A stretch of 19,747 nucleotides of DNA from Ectocarpus siliculosus (Eukaryota; Sar; Phaeophyceae; Ectocarpales; Ectocarpaceae), in assembly GCA_000310025.1 (NCBI GenBank), contig FN649727.1, positions 5,219,974 to 5,239,720 of the forward strand. The letters run 5' to 3'. The notes under the pieces are model-generated. The model worked only from the letters and a program-made list of their open reading frames with translations, was not told the DNA's origin and searched no databases. Positions 7,445 to 16,170 of this stretch are shown piece after piece. Within the stretch, counting starts at the first letter, position 1, and every line of letters begins with the position of its first letter. A program made the translations under genes and the position numbers.

Positions 7445-10400
7445 GTTAACGTATGCGCATGGTTTTAACAGCAGGCGTCATATCGCATGGTGTAGAGTGA
7501 GCATGGCCTAAATCGGATAATTACAATTTCTTGGACATAATTTGTGCACGTGTACAGTCTGTACAACAGTCATATTCCCGTTGTCACTGGTGCTCGTATT
7601 GTTGCACAGGTCGCCCTTACACTTGACCAGAAGCCGACCATGTTAGTCACGCTCGCAGACAAGTCCTTACGCGGGGCAACTGCACAACCTCCAGGACAAG
7701 GTCTGGTAGAAGGAGGAGACAATGATGGGAACAAAATCGGCGAAGCCGCACAAATCCTTCCAGGACGCAATTTCATTGAATCGTGGCCGCTTGATCTCAG
7801 CGCCTTCCTTGCGGGCGAGACTAGCGTTTCCGTCAACGTCGGCGGTGGTGGCCAAACTCATGAGGCTAAGGACTCAACTCGTAAAACGTCTTTATCAGGG
7901 GAGAGGTTGCCATCATCCTCCGGTGGTATAGCTTGGCACCCAGAAGAGACTCCTGACAACGGCAAGGTAGTGGACGCCCCCCCGGCACCAGAAGGAATAC
8001 GGCACATCAAGTTATCCGTGTCTCTACCTGGATTAGGACCTGCAAATCCAGTGGTGGGTGGAGACCCAAACCAATCCCCGGAGGGTGGGCAAATAGCTCA
8101 CCCCGGATCAGCAGCAGGCGATGTCACTACCACCGCGGAGGGCAAGTCAGTCGAAAGGCTTGAGCGAAAGCTCTTCTCGGCCGAAGCAATGGAGCGCCTG
8201 AACCCTTTCTCGATACAAATTTCATCGGCGGTGTCGCTGCCGGGAGTAAAAATCGAAGCCGAGTCACTCCAGGCCCACGTGAAACCAACCAAATTTAAGC
8301 TTTTGGAGCTTCACTGCAAGCCGGTATACATCGTATGCCGACCATTTCCGAAGGGTCCCTTGGGCGAGTCACTTCATCCGCGCATTTTGTGGACAGCGGG
8401 ATCAGCCCAGCGAGATAAGGCGCACTTCGAGCACACCACGTCATTTCTTGTTGGTCAAATGGATCGCCATCGATTGGAGGACTGGATGGAGCATTCCCTG
8501 CTGTCTGTGGAGGTTCATGATAGGTACGTACGCACTTGGTGAACGTGAAGAGGGCGAAAGGTAAATACTGTGCTTACCCACAGGATACCATGTAAGCGAC
8601 TCGACTGAAACCGCAACTCCTTTGTCTTTGCTCCGTGTACTCCATTGTTGGCGGTTGAGATGTGTTGGGCATCTGCATCAAGGCAAGAGCTTCTCTATGA
8701 CCAGTTATCTGTTCGAGGCAGGTCGGCCGTACCCATGCAACTTCAAGAATAGGCGACAGTTTTTTTGTAGTGTCTGGTTACCCCCATCACACCAACAGAC
8801 TCTCGCACAGATCCCCTGTCAATTCTGAATCAGTCCAGCGATAGAACACGTCGCCCCGAGTCGACGTCTTCGCACGCCAAGCTTTTCGAGAGCAACTTCT
8901 CGACACAGGATCTTTTCATCCACTACATACTTTTGCCCGAGGCCGTCTTCGACTTGCCGTACCCTTGCAAATGGGCCTCTATCCCGGTTGCAAAACTATG
9001 TATTCCACCCACAGAGACCCTCGCCCTTCCACCAAAGAGCAAGAGGAAAAGGTCCTGAGACTTGAACGCATGGTCTCTGGTGGGTATCCTGAGGAGGACG
9101 ACGCGTGCGACTCCTCACCGGGGGACGCTTCTCAAATCAAGGCAAACACTGATAGTGGAGAAGCTGATACGTGCGCGGGTCAGGAACCGACTCCTGTCAA
9201 GTAAGTTCATCATGTTATCGTTGTAATAACAGCTCTTCGAATTATCCGCCTTGTCAGGACGTTCAATCGATTTGAGAGTCGTTACCCACGACCAATCAGC
9301 CCACGCAAGTGTCATCAAAACTCTCTGTCTTGAAGGTGCGCGGGGCCAAGAGATATTTATGAAGTGGATGAGCTAGTTTTGAGGGAAGCTATCGCCGAGG
9401 CGGGGTCGGCGGGCAAACACAACGCGCACGGCGTGGCTTCCTTCCACTTTTCGGGGCTCCTCGACCAGAGCCGCCAGCTGGTGATGGCGTACAGCAACAG
9501 CAAGCGAAAACTAGAAGACGACGCCAGCACAGCTACGTCGGCAGTTCCATCGGCGATCACGGATGTGGCTCCGCGGCTAAAGATGCGAACTGAGATCTGC
9601 CAGAGGAAACGGCGGGAGATCCCCAAGGGAGGGGTCGAGGACTGGCACTTGTCGGACGAGGAACGCTTCGTGCGCTGGCCCGGCGCGTACCTTGAGGCGG
9701 GATCCTCGGTTGGAGTCAGGCAAGCGAATCGAAGTGAACGGCAATGGGTGTGCGCATGTGTGCTCTAGCTCTGCTCAATGGTGCCGCGCACTGCGCGAGC
9801 TTGAACAAGCCGAGCGGGCGGGTGACCATTGCTGCTAGTAATCAGTGTAGTACGCTGCGTCTTTGTTCGTTGCATGACCACTGACGGACTTCGAACGCGC
9901 GAAACACATCCGTGAACATATCCGTGACCACGCAATCTATGCAGACTGTCGCTAGCGAGGCCTCTCCGCACTCTGGAGGAGGGCTCAGCGGAGCGCACCG
10001 GGCCGGCAACAGAGGAGCCCAGGCCGTTTTCGCGGGCGGTTTTTGTTATGGAGTACGAGGAGGGGGGGGCTCTCACAAGAGATGTTACGGCGGCGATGGA
10101 CCACATCAACGGCCGCGCCTTGAACAACATTCAGGGCTCGTTACGGGCGTACGTTCTCTCTCCAGAGGTAATGTACATTCGGTAGGAGACAACACATGCG
10201 GTGGGTCGTTTGTTGTCCTTCTTCGCTTGCAGTTTTTTAAGTGCAAGCCTGAATGCCTTCCCTTAGTTCTCGTGCCGAGAAGGTAGATCATCTACAAAGG
10301 TTCCTTTGCAACCTTGTCCGTGTTTGTGACTATCAAATCCTTTGCTTCGCAACCACTTCATGCTTGCGACAAGAAAATCGGATGGGAAATGTTCAGAAAT

Positions 10401-13400
10401 GTTCACAGAAGAGAAGCAAAAATGCCACGCACATCACTTTGTAGAGACTGATGGTGGAACTACAGACAGCAAGCGCCGGCAACGATTCTTTGGAGCGTGG
10501 CTGCCTCCCAGATGAAGGCCATGCTGATGCATTTCTCTCTACTTGTCAACATTGTTGTGGTGGAAAGGTGTTCCAGAGCTGCAGCCTCTTAATATGGTTG
10601 TGTGATCTAGCGTGCATACGCTGAGCACAGCATCTCGCACGTTTTATTGGGATATCCTCAGGAGAAGCAAGCGGCAAATGACGGCGCTCTGGACATCGTG
10701 TGCGGTTTCATGATCATCGACGAAGACAGTCGCACGATGGTGCTAGAGGGGTTATCTGGGCCCCAAGGAGGACTCACTGCACTCTTGAAAAAGGTGGGGC
10801 GCACCAGGCCAAACGGGCAGGCGTATCGAGCGCTGGAGAACCCTGAAGTGAGGTTCTCAAGGCGGATGTACACCTGTTTCGATGCTGACTTGAAGAAGGT
10901 AAGTGCGATGGGTGACTACCATACACCTCAGTATTTAACACAATTCTCTTAAGCTACTCCCGCAGGCCTGTTTTGCAAGTTCTACGAGGTGCTGTAATTG
11001 TAGATTTAAGCTATTGGGAAGACGCAGTCGCCTTGAGTGACGTCCTCGTTTGAAGCTGAGGGTTTTATCTTGTTCCTACATGTTCTGTTACTTCGATCAC
11101 ATTGAACTGGCCGACTACTTCTGAACAATCCCTCTCGACGACGCTAGCATTTCGAGTCGGAGCGCACGAATTTGAGGTAAATATTGTACGCCATACGACC
11201 AAGTGGAAGGAATTGACAAACGACCCGCAACGTTTGGCCTGTCTTTCCGTGTGGTTATTGGCGGGTGTCCACGTTGAAAGGTGCGATTGCGAGACCCGCT
11301 ACCAACCCTCTGCCAGAACCCAGAAATTTATGACCGTTCCAAGGTCAGCGCCGACTGCTTCGACGCTCTCCACTGCCTACGGATGCTTCGAAAGGTGGAT
11401 AGGTTACGGGAGGCCGCGGAACAGGGCCTTTTTCCCGAGGGTGCTCAACTTATTCAGGTATGCGAAGGCGGCCTCCAGTCTCACAGAGACCTTCAGCTCG
11501 GAGCATCGCCCACAGATCCAGCAGCGTAGAGCAAATAGCGTGCTCCCTGTAGTACATTCGAGTACGTTGTGCGATGCACCGCAATGGTGGGGTCGCCGCG
11601 AGACCGAGCGCGCGGTACAACATGCAAACAACGAACGCCGCGTTCTTTTTGAAGGTCGCGCGCAAAATCACAGCCTTGTTCTATTTTCAAAACACAACTA
11701 GTCTACGACTCAACAGGTAGAGAGCAAGTACGGGGAGTCCGTGTCCGTCAAGGACATCACTGGGCGGAACCCCGTCAAGAAGAGACGAGGAAACCCTGCC
11801 GCTGGAGACGGACCAGCTGTAGAATCCACTCCCACCGTCTCCACAAACGCAGAAAACGCCGCCACCGTGCCCGGCGTAGCAGGAGGGGAAGGCGAGGGTA
11901 ACCTAAGTATGGGCAAGCAAGCGCCGGCCAGGCGGAAGGCCCCGACAGATTCTACAAACCTAGCCTTCGAGGAATGGCTGAGGGGTAGGCGACCGAGGGA
12001 CTTCTTGGCGGAACAGGTGATTAGACTGGTCACCGGGAACTGATCAGTGGGGAGGGCATATGGCCCAGGTGGGGCTACCAAGGGTACGACGTGGTTCAAC
12101 CACTCGCCTCCATGTTTACGTAGGGCTCAGTGATACGAGCTGAGCGGTGTCTGTCCAACCAAACATCTCGCGCGTAAGCAAGACATCATATATCGTTGAT
12201 TTTGTCACGAAACACGTACAACGAGACTAGGTGTTCGTCCGGGATTAAAAGACACAGTTCGCCTGCCCTTCATACCTTCTTGTTGTCTGTGTGCCGTCGC
12301 GTTTAACAAATCAGGACGAGATCTTGGCGAAGAATCATGACAGTTTCGTAGAGAGACAGAGGCGAAAAGACGAGGAGCGCAGGGGGGAGACAGTGCGCAC
12401 GGAGTGGTGCTACGGCCCTCAGAAACTGAACTATGTCGAGCTGAAGAAGGCAAGTGAATCGGTGACTACGACCCATGTACAACCCATTGTCTGCGTTCTG
12501 TAGTCGCTGCGCTCCACCAAAACATCTCGTTTTGGATTCGGAGGGATCTTGGTAGCCCCAACGTTGGAACGAAGCCTGCCACAGCCAATTTCCGCAACGA
12601 TGCGCTTGTGAGACAGCAAATTGAGTAATAAGTTACAGTATTCCAAAGTACTTCGGAAGCAAACAGATCACGTGACAAAACCCAAAGCAAGCGAATTATC
12701 CAAGTAATGATGGCGCGCACCTTGCGTTTTATCTGCTGTTCAGGCGGAGATGAGAGAAAGGCTGGCAAAAGAGAAGGGCGCCACTTACACGTACAGCATG
12801 GACTACGTGAGCCAGACCGTCAGTCTAGTGGACGAGTTCCGCGTTAAAGAAGACGAGGAGGTGAAAACGAATCTTGACGTTACAACGGTTATCTTCCCCT
12901 CCCAAAGTCAGGACAAGGAGACGTGCTTGGTCGCGTGCTCGATCCCACTGGTTGTTTGCTAGTTTCTGGTAATTACTTGTTGAGTTGTTTCGAAGTGGTG
13001 GACGCCCACCGATCAACAAATTCTTTGTTCACTAAAGATTCGCTTGACTAGGGATCAAAGCTTCATTTACAACATTTTTTCGCTTTAAAAGGGGGGCCGA
13101 TACCTGTACAGAGAAATCTATTTCTACAAAGAAAGCTACCCCTTGGTCTTTGCCCATTCAATATCTTCCGAAAGTGTGAAGTATTTCCGCAATGGATGGT
13201 CGAGTCTCGGTTCACGGTGTACAATCTCCAGAAGAGTAGTCGCTTGAAGAACTTTTCGAATTTTCCGCCCCACACACAGCTACAGTTTGCTCGCAACCTC
13301 CGGTAGGCCACAGAGCAAAAACACGTTCGAGTCCATAAGGCTGAAATCAAGCCTTCGGCACACAGAACCCCCTCTTATCTCCTGCAGACTCATATCTCCC

Positions 13401-15708
13401 TGTCTCACCGCTCGCCCCCATCACGACCCCTCGTGGCACGACCCGTCCTTCTAAAAGGCCGCTAGCAGAGCAGCGTGGAAAACGAATCGAGGGTTTGTGT
13501 GGCCGTGCCCTCGAACGCGCCAAGAGCTCATTACCCACCCTTCCAAGCCCAGCGAAAGTCGTATAGACACGCTGAGGGAGCCGTGGATCGAGAACGAACT
13601 CAACGGTGGCATGAAAGAGCAAATGGCAGGGGCAAGAGACGCAGGCGGGCCGCCGGAGCTGGCGTGGAGGCGGGAGTTCGATACCGTCCCGTCGAACGGA
13701 AAGGCCGTGTTCGGAGGGCTGAAGGTAGGGCGATAGCCTCGATATATACACGTAAAAGACTTGCCGGTTCATTTGTTCTTGGATGATACGCACACATGCG
13801 GAGACGTGTTGCTGTTACGGTTGATATAAGGCGGTGCTTGCTGGCGACCGCGGAGGGTGCTAGGCAACGAGTCTCAAAATGGCAATGGCATCGTGTTCGA
13901 CTTGGAAAGGAGAAGGACCCTTTCCATGATGAATGTGAGGCATGTGTTGCGGCGAACACGAAGCCATCAGGCGTGCCCGAAGTAAACCACCGAGGGAATG
14001 GTGGTGTTCGAGTTCGAAACTGTGCTCGGCATGCCCCGTTGAGGTGCAGCGTTTGGTTACTGAAGGCGGAAGCCATGGAAGGTCTGCTTTAGGGGTGCAT
14101 GCCATGGGTTCCGTACGACGACTTTTGGACACCGACTCCAGGCGTCGCCCGATTAACTCCTCCGGCGGGTCAGCTAGTACCGCCGTGTTGATGGGACAAA
14201 TCGAAAGATAATGTCTTAAGCTTAATCCCCCGCGAAAAACTGCACGCAAAGGAATGGTGGCAGAGGCAGCTTCACTCACTGGAAGAACTTTTACTAGTGT
14301 TTTCCCATTCAGTACCGTGTTTTTTGTATTGTTTATTGCCGTTTTTTCAGACCCACAAATCCAACATGCATTTCCGTGGGACTTGGAGGGTCGGGCATAG
14401 GATTTTGATGCGATGCGTGGTAAAATCTCGCCACTTACCCACTCGCCCGACCTACATACTACCTCTCGCGCGCATGTTGGTTCGACATTTAAAACCAGCC
14501 TTCCAAGTACGAGCGACCGCTCGACACCAATTTGATCGGTAGCCGTTCCCGGTTACCGAGAGGGCGTCACCAGCTGGACAAGGACCCCGAGTTCTTTCGA
14601 AGCGTTCACCTCGTGGGAGAGGGTCTGGCACGCGAGAAGGAGGAAGAAAAGCGGCGGACGGAGGAGCTGTGGCGAAGCAAGGCAAGCTCACTGCCACGGT
14701 AGATATACTCGCACGCGTATGCTGCATGTTACTGCCCACTTGGTATGTGCACTCGCTTGTTCGTGTGGTGTTCCGTCTTGCCCCCAAGACGGATCAGATC
14801 GTTCTTGATTTCGTCCTCAACATAAACCAGGTATTCTTCGGACTTTCGTGCAACTGCGAACTTTAGGTTGATTCGTAACGAAAACGACTTCGAAACATTT
14901 TTCGGAGGGGTGAGGTACGTTGTCAACCACCGTATGTAAGTCCACCGACGAATCGACCCGCCGGAAAGGGCACCGCCATCAGCGTCCGGATACCTTTGTG
15001 GGCTGGTTTGCAACATATTTTCGGAGACGTACCCTTACTTGCTGTTGGGTTGAAGCAAGCTGTGTAGGCTGACGGAATGGGCAACAGATCACCCATTTTG
15101 AGGCTAGACAAGCTCTTGGGCTAGAAGCAACGGAATCCAAGGAGCCAGCCCGTATCATTGCCAGAATGAGCGTCAACGCCGACGAAGATATCCTTGTACT
15201 GACCGATTCTTCTTTTTTGTCCCCGTGTGATTTGGTGGAATGGCATCAGGTCGTCGTGGACGACACGGACTTTCGAGTGGGGAACCTCAACGTGCGTGAC
15301 ACGCCGCTCCAGACAGACCGTGCCAAGGACATCCTGCACCCGCCAATAAACAAGACCGCCTTCAAGATCGTCCGGAACGCGCGCCTGCCGAGCGGAAAGT
15401 CGGCGCCCCTCCGCCCGGCTCCGGTATCCGCCTTCAGCCTGGAACCGTTCGCAGAACCCGAGGACTTCACGGTGTCCATTCGAGGGAACCACCAGGAGAG
15501 GTGGGCCGCCGCAGATCCGGTCACCGGAGACAAGAAGGACTTTTTCTTGAGACTGCACGGGGACCGGATGAAGGTCAAGTCGCACAAGGCATGCGCACGA
15601 TTGAAGCACCCTCCACTGTCTCCGTCAGAGATGAAGGGCCCTAGATGGGAAACTTATAGGAGAAAAGAGGGTGAAGACGTGGGGAAGGATTTCGGAGGCG
15701 GAGGGTAG
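6812..15708 (+). CDS. CFAP92/KIAA1257-like (DUF4550 family) cilia- and flagella-associated protein, multi-exon
   Basis: A plus-strand gene of about 14 exons and roughly 1,480 codons, assembled here from splice sites and phase. It opens with a basic, Lys-rich MPPKGKDKGKKGAKG, common in axonemal proteins. Conserved-looking blocks follow in family order: a VFRYTF...WRYT N-terminal domain, ERLNPFSIQISSA to SVEVHDR, AHGVASFHFSGLL, PFSRAVFVMEYEEGG...INGRALN, GFMIID...VLEGLSG, DCFDALHCLRMLRKVDRLR, YTYSMDYVSQTV, HPSKPSESRIDTLREPW and VHLVGEGLAREKEE...VVVDDTDF. I remember this order from the CFAP92 (KIAA1257) family, known from flagellar proteomes but with little defined biochemistry; no search was run. 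Introns run from about 60 (if the microexon is real) to 626 bp; the first four are phase 2 if the exon 2 donor is right, and the last nine are phase 0. Oddities are a frameshift in a G7 run (7319-7325), an out-of-frame exon 2/3 junction and three GC donors. The TAG at 15706-15708 ends it. Confidence 0.68.
7319..7325 (+). other. G7 homopolymer with apparent +1 frameshift
   Basis: Seven consecutive G lie at the switch between the two frames of exon 1. Removing one G gives an uninterrupted frame whose end phase matches the next exon. This could be a base-calling error in a homopolymer, a real inactivating allele or, much less likely, translational slippage. Confidence 0.6.
7570..8523 (+). CDS. 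flagellar-like gene exon 2
   Basis: The acceptor ACAACAG (ends 7569) gives the phase needed after exon 1; AG at 7556-7557 would also fit. The exon encodes GARIVAQVALTLDQKP, a long hydrophilic insert, then ERLNPFSIQISSAVSLPGVK, KLLELHCKPVYIVCRPF and LLSVEVHDR. This C2-like strand pattern ending in EVHDR is the most family-diagnostic part. The donor is ATAG|GTACGT at 8524, phase 2. Confidence 0.75.
8584..8591 (+). CDS. candidate 8-nt microexon
   Basis: The eight bases GATACCAT are flanked by CTTACCCACAG upstream and GTAAGC downstream. Including them changes the phase from 2 to 1, which lets the acceptors available before exon 3 (AG ending 8860, 8881 or 8941) enter the frame that continues into exon 4. 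It would have only a 60-bp intron on its left. The proposal rests entirely on phase arithmetic. Confidence 0.25.
8861..9200 (+). CDS. flagellar-like gene exon 3 (5' boundary uncertain)
   Basis: The frame that joins exon 4 is open from 8845 to the donor TCAA|GTAAGT at 9201 (phase 2). It encodes LHTFARGRLRLAVPLQMG, a basic helix (KEQEEKVLRLERMVSGG) and an acidic tail; this lies in the variable insert between EVHDR and HGVA. No acceptor after the in-frame TAG at 8842-8844 has the phase needed to join exon 2 directly. A different frame is open from 8771 to 9059 and joins exon 2, but does not reach exon 4. The start given is one of several candidates. Confidence 0.45.
9336..9719 (+). CDS. flagellar-like gene exon 4 (GC donor)
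   Basis: The acceptor TCTTGAAG (ends 9335) supplies the one base exon 3 needs, giving Lys-CAGPRDIYEVDELVL. The exon contains AHGVASFHFSGLLDQSRQLVM, the family block expected after EVHDR, and ends with YLEAGSSVGV. The best donor is CAG|GCAAGC at 9720, a GC donor in phase 2 that fits the acceptor at 9944. GT donors nearby at 9709, 9734 and 9748 are poorer or change the phase. Confidence 0.72.
9945..10167 (+). CDS. flagellar-like gene exon 5
   Basis: The acceptor CTATGCAG ends at 9944; AG ending 9959 would also keep frame. The exon encodes a short acidic linker, then PFSRAVFVMEYEEGGALT and MDHINGRALNNIQGSLRAYV. This block looks like the family's conserved FxxxY...IN motif. The donor is AGAG|GTAATG at 10168, phase 0. 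Confidence 0.77.
10168..10661 (+). other. intron 5
   Basis: A 494-bp intron bounded by GTAATG and TATCCTCAG. It holds nothing coding that I can support; frames on either strand are short. Confidence 0.6.
10662..10898 (+). CDS. flagellar-like gene exon 6
   Basis: The acceptor ATATCCTCAG ends at 10661 and the donor GAAGAAG|GTAAGT starts at 10899; both are near consensus and in phase 0. It encodes DIVCGFMIIDEDSRTMVLEG, a Gly-rich turn and RFSRRMYTCFDADLKK. The GFM...VLEGL...FSxRxY order is one of the clearest family signatures. Confidence 0.82.
10899..11280 (+). other. intron 6
   Basis: A 382-bp intron from GTAAGT to GTTGAAAG. A frame opens from inside it through exon 7 in the wrong register and is an artefact. 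Confidence 0.6.
11281..11457 (+). CDS. flagellar-like gene exon 7
   Basis: Phase 0 at both ends, 59 codons. It encodes VRLRDPLPTLCQNPEIYD, then DCFDALHCLRMLRKVDRLRE and GLFPEGAQLIQ. The DPL...PEIY...CFDAL..L..LRK.DRLR pattern is strongly family-like. The donor is TTCAG|GTATGC at 11458. Confidence 0.82.
11717..12016 (+). CDS. flagellar-like gene exon 8
   Basis: The acceptor ACTCAACAG ends at 11716, phase 0. The exon begins VESKYGESVSVKDITGRNP, continues through a Pro/Ala/Thr-rich low-complexity insert, and ends WLRGRRPRDFLAEQ at donor ACAG|GTGATT (12017). Reading on without splicing would stop at 12043. Confidence 0.76.
12017..12314 (+). other. intron 8
   Basis: A 298-bp intron from GTGATT to ACAAATCAG. 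Nothing else is seen in it. Confidence 0.55.
12315..12449 (+). CDS. flagellar-like gene exon 9 (GC donor)
   Basis: The acceptor AACAAATCAG ends at 12314, phase 0. It encodes DEILAKNHDSFVERQRRKDE and EWCYGPQKLNYVELKK, a charged helix followed by an aromatic patch. The donor is GAAGAAG|GCAAGT at 12450, a GC donor with otherwise perfect consensus. The nearest GT, at 12454, would leave one extra base and break the join to exon 10, which needs phase 0. Confidence 0.77.
12744..12860 (+). CDS. flagellar-like gene exon 10
   Basis: The acceptor TCTGCTGTTCAG ends at 12743 and is strong. It encodes AEMRERLAKEKGATYTYSMD and YVSQTVSLVDEFRVKEDEE. The YTYS-DY-S-TV pattern is family-like. The donor GGAG|GTGAAA at 12861 is moderate, phase 0. 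Confidence 0.75.
12861..13457 (+). other. intron 10
   Basis: A 597-bp intron from GTGAAA to CCTTCTAAAAG. It is A/T-richer than the exons and contains no supportable frame. Confidence 0.55.
13458..13724 (+). CDS. flagellar-like gene exon 11
   Basis: The acceptor CCTTCTAAAAG ends at 13457 and preserves phase 0. The exon encodes GFVWPCPRTRQELITHPSKP, then SRIDTLREPWIENE and a Gly/Ala-rich end, KAVFGGLK. The W-P-x-PR...HPSKPSxxRI..LREPW motif is family-like. The donor is TGAAG|GTAGGG at 13725, phase 0. Confidence 0.78.
13725..14350 (+). other. intron 11
   Basis: A 626-bp intron from GTAGGG to the excellent acceptor GCCGTTTTTTCAG. Several overlapping frames of 90 to 140 codons on both strands cross it but show no family blocks and conflict with the exon model. 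Confidence 0.5.
14351..14389 (+). CDS. flagellar-like gene exon 12 (small)
   Basis: The acceptor ending at 14350 is the best polypyrimidine acceptor in the gene. The frame reads THKSNMHFRGTWR, phase 0. Two phase-0 donors are possible: GGAGG|GTCGGG at 14390 or GCGTG|GTAAAA at 14420, adding ten codons but leaving only a 79-bp intron. I give the shorter form because the joined text, with exon 13's PSKYERPLD, reads more naturally. Confidence 0.5.
14499..14681 (+). CDS. flagellar-like gene exon 13 (GC donor)
   Basis: The acceptor TTTAAAACCAG ends at 14498 and keeps phase 0. It encodes PSKYERPLDTNLIGSRSRLP, FFRSVHLVGEGLAREKEEE and a charged helix ending ELWRSK. The donor is AGCAAG|GCAAGC at 14682, the third GC donor of the gene. 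The next GT at 14699 would leave two bases over and not join exon 14. Confidence 0.72.
14682..15249 (+). other. intron 13 (GC-AG)
   Basis: A 568-bp intron from GCAAGC to GGAATGGCATCAG. The plus-strand frame upstream of exon 14 (from 15166) is open but is intronic under this model. Confidence 0.55.
15250..15708 (+). CDS. flagellar-like gene exon 14 (terminal)
   Basis: The acceptor GGCATCAG ends at 15249. The exon begins VVVDDTDFRVGNLNVRD, directly continuing the WRSK end of exon 13 in phase 0, and runs through ILHPPINKTAFKIVRNARLP, a Pro-rich turn and EPFAEPEDFTVSI to a basic C terminus and GKDFGGGG before TAG 15706-15708. The last 40 residues are less conserved in character; an internal GT at 15572 (ATGAAG|GTCAAG) could be a donor to a further exon, which I did not find. 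Confidence 0.72.
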   Translation, partial: VVVDDTDFRVGNLNVRDTPLQTDRAKDILHPPINKTAFKIVRNARLPSGKSAPLRPAPVSAFSLEPFAEPEDFTVSIRGNHQERWAAADPVTGDKKDFFLRLHGDRMKVKSHKACARLKHPPLSPSEMKGPRWETYRRKEGEDVGKDFGGGG

Positions 15709-16170
15709 AGGGGGGGATGGGGTGAAACAACAAAGTGAAAGTGCGGAGGAGGTAGGCATTGGCGTTTTGGACGCAGACTCATGCAGGTAGGTGTGTTTTG
15801 AACATACCCCCGTGAAAGCCGGTTTTCGGGTTCTTGACAGGGGATTTTTCCTTGTACCACTATTGAACATATTATCATCATAGGCTGGCAAAATCCCTCT
15901 CCCACTGTAATCGATGTCGTATTTCTACTATGGTCGACAGTTTCACAACCCCAATTAAGTGGCTGACAGACGGGGCTGCACAACTCACCCGCCCCGCAGT
16001 TGTATCTTACTCGGTATTCATAAAGTCGTTGTATCTACCACTCTTGGCTTGGTTCTTGGGGCATTCGCTATTATTATTGTTCGCCTGTAAACAGCAAATA
16101 AATGACGTTTCGAAAGGATGCAGCGGAAACAGGGATTCTTCAGTTGAATCCTGAAACTCCGGCGCTTAGA
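15709..16170 (+). other. probable 3' UTR of the flagellar-like gene
   Basis: The sequence becomes G/T- and G/A-rich on the plus strand right after the stop and carries no frame with protein-like content. I cannot fix the polyadenylation site. Confidence 0.4.

Noticed and set aside
11102-11701. 199-codon plus-strand frame
   Set aside because: It covers exon 7 in the wrong register. The other register gives the family motif FDALHCLRMLRKVDRLR and joins both neighbouring exons in phase 0.
14003-14040. GTTCGAGTTCGAAAC resembling a tRNA T-arm
   Set aside because: No paired T stem, anticodon arm or acceptor stem could be laid out around it.
13600-14279. overlapping 139-158-codon minus-strand frames
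   Set aside because: They overlap exon 11 and intron 11, have no recognisable content, and conflict with the well-supported plus-strand gene.
15121-15609. 162-codon minus-strand frame opposite the last exon
   Set aside because: It is a shadow of exon 14. The plus strand has the acceptor, the phase match and the continuation of WRSK|VVVDD.
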